In this document: positions 33,292-37,582 of the stretch, piece after piece
Position numbering within the stretch: the stretch's first letter is position 1
Layout of the letters: each line of letters opens with the position of its first letter
From: an uncultured bacterium
Lineage (GTDB): Bacteria; Verrucomicrobiota; Kiritimatiellia; RFP12; CAIWXQ01
Direction of reading: 5' to 3'
DNA length: 37,582 nt
NCBI GenBank assembly: GCA_903861045.1
Contig: CAIOST010000192.1
Location: 1-37,582 of the forward strand
Notes under the pieces: generated by a model
What the model was told of the DNA's origin: nothing
Databases searched by the model: none
What the model saw: only the letters and a program-made list of their open reading frames with translations
Translations under genes and position numbers: made by a program

Positions 33292-35403
33292 ATGGATGCC
33301 GTTTGCAGAGAGTCCGGTTTAGGCGTGTCTAGGCATAGGCGGTGGACGCGCCGCATGCCGCTACTTTTGCTGGCAGGCGGGTTGGCCGTGGCTTTGTGCT
33401 ATTACCAGGTGGCCGTGGCGCGTGGATCCAACGGTCATCCGGCTCCGCCGCAGTCGGATACGCTCATTTACATGCAGTACGCACGGTCCCTAGCAGAAGG
33501 GCATCCGTACATTTTCAGCCCTGGTGATACGCCTACGACTGGTAGCACAAGCCATCTGTATCCGATGGTTCTGGCCTTGGCCTATCTGCTCGGTGCGCGC
33601 GGTGACGCCTTGCTTTCGGCAGGCTTTTTATTCAATGTCTGCTGTTATTTGGCGTGGTTGCAACTGTTCTGGTGTGTGGCGCGGCGCCTTGTGCCCGGTC
33701 AGGCCGTGCTGGCTGCCACATTGGTGCTGTTGAATGGCAATCTCGCGCTGGTGGCGATGGGGCAGTCGGATATGGGGCTGTTTATGGCGCTCTCCTGGGG
33801 GTTGCTCACTGCGCTGCTGTGCGGCTGCTTTCGCGGTGCCAGCGTCCTGTTAGCTTTGTGCGTGCTGGCTCGGCCCGAGGGGCTGGTGCTAGCGACCGGG
33901 TTGGCGGTGCTGGCTGGCGTGTTGGCGTTACGCCGTGCACGCCAGGCACGTCCGCTGGCGTGTGTGGCAGGGGTCGGGGTGCTGGCAATGGCTGCCGTGC
34001 TGACACTTAACCTGCTGTTGACGGGTATGTGGCAGTATCAGTCTGTCGTCGGGAAGGGGTATTTGGCCTGTTATCCGTTGTTGGGCGCGCTTGGCTGCAC
34101 AGCTAATGATGCAGGTGTGCTGCTGCGTGAAGTGCTGTTCAACGCCGGCGGATCGCCACGTCAGAACTATTTCATTCCCGTATTCGGCGGCTGCCTGGCG
34201 ATCATCGGCATTGCGGGGGTGTTCCGTGCAACAACGGTACGGAGTGGTCTACGGAATGCCCTATTAGTATGGTGGCTGAGTTGCAGCCTGTGCACACTGG
34301 GCGTAGTAGCGCAGAGCGAGTTCCAGGGCTTGGGCAACGACCGGTACTTGGGCTGGATATTGCCGGCATGGTATCTCCTGGCCGCAGCCGGTGTGGGTCA
34401 GTTGGTTCGGCTGTTTGCGTGTCCGCGTGCCGGGCTGACGCTGGGGATCGTGTTGGTGGGGTATTCTGTCGCCACATGGCCTTTTTTCCTTTCGCGCTAT
34501 GCCGCACAAACTGCGCAGATGCAGGCGCTTGTTTCGTTTGGTCAGTCCACGCACGCCGGTGTGCCGTCCGGTGTGCCGTTCGGTATGCTCGAGGGGACAG
34601 GGCTGCGGTACTATTTCGGCGACCGCCCGGTGCAGCACTTGAACGGCATCATGTCGTCAACCTTTCGCGCGCAGCGTGATCTCGTCTGTTCGATGGAGAC
34701 GCTGCGGCACGAGCCGAAAACCCGCTTCGATTACTGGCTGGTTTCGCCTGGTTTGCAGGGGTGGTGCGACGCGACCGGCTTATTGGGCCCTCTACGGATG
34801 ACCGATGTCGATGCACCTCCCGGAGATTACGCATTCTCCCTTTTTCAGGCTTCTTGGGCTTCCATGCCGGATGCGGCCCTGTTGCCGCTCGATGCCACGG
34901 TAACAAAGGCCGTGGCTTCCCTGCAGCTGGTTGACCGCCTGGACGTTGGTTACGGCCCGGATGAACGCCGGTGCCGATACCGGGTCGGATCGCGCCTGGC
35001 CGATGTCAGAATCCTTCCTTTTGTGAGCTGTCGGCAGATTGGTGCGATGCGGCTCACCGAGGTGGGGCAGCCGGTACTCGGGTGGGATGAATTTCGCATA
35101 CGCGCGCCGCAGCGGTTGCGTCCCATTCGCTTGATCATGCGAATGACGATGGACGCGACCAGCATCGTGGTACGTACGAACACCCGGCACCTTGGTGAGC
35201 GGCTCCACCTGCGGTCCCCGCTGCGCCTGAACCTGCTGGTCAACGGCATGACACTGCCGGAGCAGAAGATACTAGTGCCGGACGAGGCCGACGCATTTAT
35301 CGAGTGCTGTCTCGAAATCCCAGCTGAATACGTGACAACCGATCCGCTGGATGTTGTCGTTGCCGGTGACCATATCGCCATGGGGTACTGGGTGTACCAG
35401 TGA
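33292..35403 (+). CDS. Polytopic membrane glycosyltransferase-like protein (GT-C/PMT-like)
   Basis: Many TM segments; SDTLIYMQYARSLAEGHPYIFSPGDTPTTGSTSHLYPMVLA resembles the first luminal loop of GT-C enzymes. Confidence 0.65.
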   Translation: MDAVCRESGLGVSRHRRWTRRMPLLLLAGGLAVALCYYQVAVARGSNGHPAPPQSDTLIYMQYARSLAEGHPYIFSPGDTPTTGSTSHLYPMVLALAYLLGARGDALLSAGFLFNVCCYLAWLQLFWCVARRLVPGQAVLAATLVLLNGNLALVAMGQSDMGLFMALSWGLLTALLCGCFRGASVLLALCVLARPEGLVLATGLAVLAGVLALRRARQARPLACVAGVGVLAMAAVLTLNLLLTGMWQYQSVVGKGYLACYPLLGALGCTANDAGVLLREVLFNAGGSPRQNYFIPVFGGCLAIIGIAGVFRATTVRSGLRNALLVWWLSCSLCTLGVVAQSEFQGLGNDRYLGWILPAWYLLAAAGVGQLVRLFACPRAGLTLGIVLVGYSVATWPFFLSRYAAQTAQMQALVSFGQSTHAGVPSGVPFGMLEGTGLRYYFGDRPVQHLNGIMSSTFRAQRDLVCSMETLRHEPKTRFDYWLVSPGLQGWCDATGLLGPLRMTDVDAPPGDYAFSLFQASWASMPDAALLPLDATVTKAVASLQLVDRLDVGYGPDERRCRYRVGSRLADVRILPFVSCRQIGAMRLTEVGQPVLGWDEFRIRAPQRLRPIRLIMRMTMDATSIVVRTNTRHLGERLHLRSPLRLNLLVNGMTLPEQKILVPDEADAFIECCLEIPAEYVTTDPLDVVVAGDHIAMGYWVYQ

Positions 35404-35644
35404 AACAGAGGGGGACGGCATCCTTTGCCAGGTGCCTGCGCACCCGCTGGACGCAACGCTGGACCGTATCGAGGGGCATGCCGGCCCGGGCTGCGAGTTC
35501 CTTCCGGCGCATCATCACAGAGCACCATGTCGTTGTACATTCCCCGCCAGGCCGGCCGGGCGCTCCTGTCGCGCCACCCACGACTGCCAATAAACGCTAG
35601 GAATGCTCGCGTATCGCATCAGCGCGGGCAAAAAACACATGTCC

Positions 35645-35664
35645 GGCTCGGCGGGAGCCTCGCC
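35645..35664 (-). repeat. Element A half-copy (GGCTCGGCGGGAGCCTCGCC)
   Basis: Exact reverse complement of the left arm at 2644-2663 and 11687-11706. Confidence 0.8.
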
Positions 35665-35702
35665 CCAGCCTTGCGGGAGATTCATGCGCACGCCTTTGGC
35701 GG

Positions 35703-35726
35703 CGGCGGGTCCGGCGGCCCCGCCCC
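35703..35726 (+). repeat. Dispersed 24-bp element D, copy 2
   Basis: Exact 24-bp reverse-complement match to 11382-11405. Confidence 0.85.
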
Positions 35727-36029
35727 ACCCCGCACACTGAAGACTGACACCTGGGCTGTTTTTTCCGGCTAGCATTCTCAGTTAGGCGACTTGGGCGTGG
35801 CGGACCTGAACGGCGAGGCGCAGGCCAGAATTGATTCTAGGCTGGAGAGTTGCGGGTGGCGTTGCTTTTCGACCCCAAAAGTCGTACCACGAGGTCGGTT
35901 TTGGATCGGGAAGGGATAGCCGGGTGGCGGGGCGGGCTTGGATGAGCCTGCCCGGAGAACCGAGGGTCGCCGGATGTGTACGGAGATGTGCGGGGGCGGG
36001 CAGTCTTGCCCGTCTTGAAAGGAGCAAAG

Positions 36030-37582
36030 ATGAGTAGCGGAATGCGAAGCGTGGGGTGTGGCACGGTCATGGCGTTGTTGGGTGTGGTTCTATTTGCGGC
36101 GTCGGCGAGTGGGCAGACGTGGACACTGGCGACAGAGGATACGGAGCTGACCCTGGCGGTGGCGAGCAATACGCTCAGCATCGTCAGGCTGCACAACCCG
36201 GCACAGAGCTGGAACTGGACGCCGGCGCCATCGGCGGTACCGATGCCGGTTGTGCAGGGCAGGAAGGTGGATTGGACCTTTGGCGACGCGAGCGTAAGCA
36301 AGACCAACGGCCACGAGGTGACGTTGCGCTTCACCTGCGCGGACCCGGCGTTGGAACTGAAATCGGTCTGGCGCGCGCTGTCCGGGCCGGGGCCGGTGGA
36401 GAACGAGGTGAGCATCGAGAACCGGTCGGCAGGGCCCGTTACGTTCCCTGCAAGCACGGCGGCGGCCGTTGAACTGGTTGCCGACGCGGCCGTGACGCTG
36501 CACCGGGCCGACAAGACTGCGCATGGCAAGGGTAAGGTTTATCAGGATGTGATCGGAGCGAATAGCACGTTCAGCACCGGCACCGGCATCATACCACTCA
36601 TCCTTCTCGGCGTTGGCTCCACGCACGGGGCCTACTTCGGCTTCGAATGGGAACTGGGCGGGTTCAAGGTCGCATCCCAGGCGGACCCGCTGCGGCTGGC
36701 CGTGTCGGCTCAGCCGATTACGGAGACGGTTGCCTGCGGCAAGGGCGAGAGGTTCCTGATTCCCAGCGTCTACTATGGCGTGTACCAGGGCGATCTGGAC
36801 GATGGCGCCAACCGGTTCAAGCGCTGGTTTTGGAACCACAAGATCACTCGCAGCCTGCACGACAACGCGGACGAGCCCTGGGTGGAGGTCTGCATGCAGG
36901 ATCTCGGCGGCAACGGCAGTGCGAGCATCACCGGGAAGACGCCGCAGAGTGCCTACGACCGGCTGGCCGCCACCGGTGCGGAGTGTGTGAAGCTGGACTT
37001 CTGGGATGGGTCGGGCAAGTGCTGGTACACCGATCGCGACTGGCAGTTCCACCCGGCCGTCTGGCCGGACGGGTTCGATTTTGCGGCGAAGGCGCACAAG
37101 GCGGGGCTGAAGGCCTCGCTCTACATGGGCTCGACGTATAATGATTGTGATCTCAACACCATCGCCGGTCGTGACGCGCAACTGGAAGCCATCCGGTCGC
37201 GCTATGACCAAGGATGGTTCGACATGTGGCGCACGGATAAGTACACCGCGCCGCTGGAACCGATGCCGCAGACCTACCACGGGGTGCAGAACTTCCTGTA
37301 CATCCACGACTGGATGATTGCCAACCGGCCGGGCTACCGCTATGAGAACTGCTGCAACGGCGGCCCGTACAAGGGGTTCGCCATCTGCCGTCGCATGACG
37401 TTCTGCACCATGAACGACCTCGATCAGGATGCCGTTGCGACGCGCACAACGTACTATTCCTGCACCTTCGGGGTGAACCCGGTGCAGTTGAAATCCGATC
37501 ACGGGCCGGCCGGTACCCCGTACCAGATGCGCACGCACATGCTCGGCGCCATCCTCTCCTGGGCCGTGGATAATCCGGTCTA
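36030..37582 (+). CDS. Secreted alpha-galactosidase-like glycoside hydrolase (GH36/clan D-like), incomplete at window end
   Basis: SD AAAGGAG; signal peptide MALLGVVLFAASASGQ; CVKLDFWDGSGKCW, RYENCCNGGPYKGFAICRRMTFCTMNDLD; frame open to the window edge. Confidence 0.75.
   Translation, partial: MSSGMRSVGCGTVMALLGVVLFAASASGQTWTLATEDTELTLAVASNTLSIVRLHNPAQSWNWTPAPSAVPMPVVQGRKVDWTFGDASVSKTNGHEVTLRFTCADPALELKSVWRALSGPGPVENEVSIENRSAGPVTFPASTAAAVELVADAAVTLHRADKTAHGKGKVYQDVIGANSTFSTGTGIIPLILLGVGSTHGAYFGFEWELGGFKVASQADPLRLAVSAQPITETVACGKGERFLIPSVYYGVYQGDLDDGANRFKRWFWNHKITRSLHDNADEPWVEVCMQDLGGNGSASITGKTPQSAYDRLAATGAECVKLDFWDGSGKCWYTDRDWQFHPAVWPDGFDFAAKAHKAGLKASLYMGSTYNDCDLNTIAGRDAQLEAIRSRYDQGWFDMWRTDKYTAPLEPMPQTYHGVQNFLYIHDWMIANRPGYRYENCCNGGPYKGFAICRRMTFCTMNDLDQDAVATRTTYYSCTFGVNPVQLKSDHGPAGTPYQMRTHMLGAILSWAVDNPV

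Noticed and set aside
35297-35590. Minus-strand ORF with RRKELAARAGMPLDTVQRCVQRVRRHLAK, HTH-like
   Set aside because: Short, overlaps the 3' end of the glycosyltransferase-like gene, and no clear family; too weak to call.
36090-37538. 482-aa minus-strand ORF
   Set aside because: Antisense to the GH36-like gene, which has SD, signal peptide and catalytic motifs.

Overview
This looks like a high-GC bacterial chromosome segment. Gene style and repeat-rich intergenic DNA suggest the Planctomycetes-Verrucomicrobia-Chlamydiae (PVC) group, possibly Kiritimatiellota; that placement is inference. Left part: a small membrane protein, a decayed type I restriction-modification remnant, a truncated HU-like reading frame leading into an Ala-rich ORF with an 11-residue period, and a repeat-dense gap. 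A minus-strand housekeeping block follows (secA, Sel1-repeat/DnaJ-zinc-finger protein, secreted protein, MtaB-like methylthiotransferase, DEAD-box helicase). Middle: a scar where a cysA fragment abuts a truncated SUMF1-like gene, then a run of secreted SUMF1-like, CBM9-like and DUF6067-like proteins. Right: a tightly packed plus-strand operon (beta-propeller, MoxR, DUF58, BatA/VWA, VWA/GATase-like, a very large protein split by a frameshift at a C8 tract, alpha/alpha-toroid protein), then a membrane glycosyltransferase-like gene and a GH36-like glycosidase cut by the window edge. Strongest unexplained signals: (1) composite palindromic repeats in inverted order flanking the secA-mtaB block; (2) a MITE-like imperfect palindrome bounded by 12-bp direct repeats; (3) the 11-residue-period Ala-rich ORF; (4) mosaic secreted proteins with exchanged modules; (5) the C8 frameshift. 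No rRNA, tRNA or CRISPR array was recognised. All family calls are by eye from motifs, with no database search.
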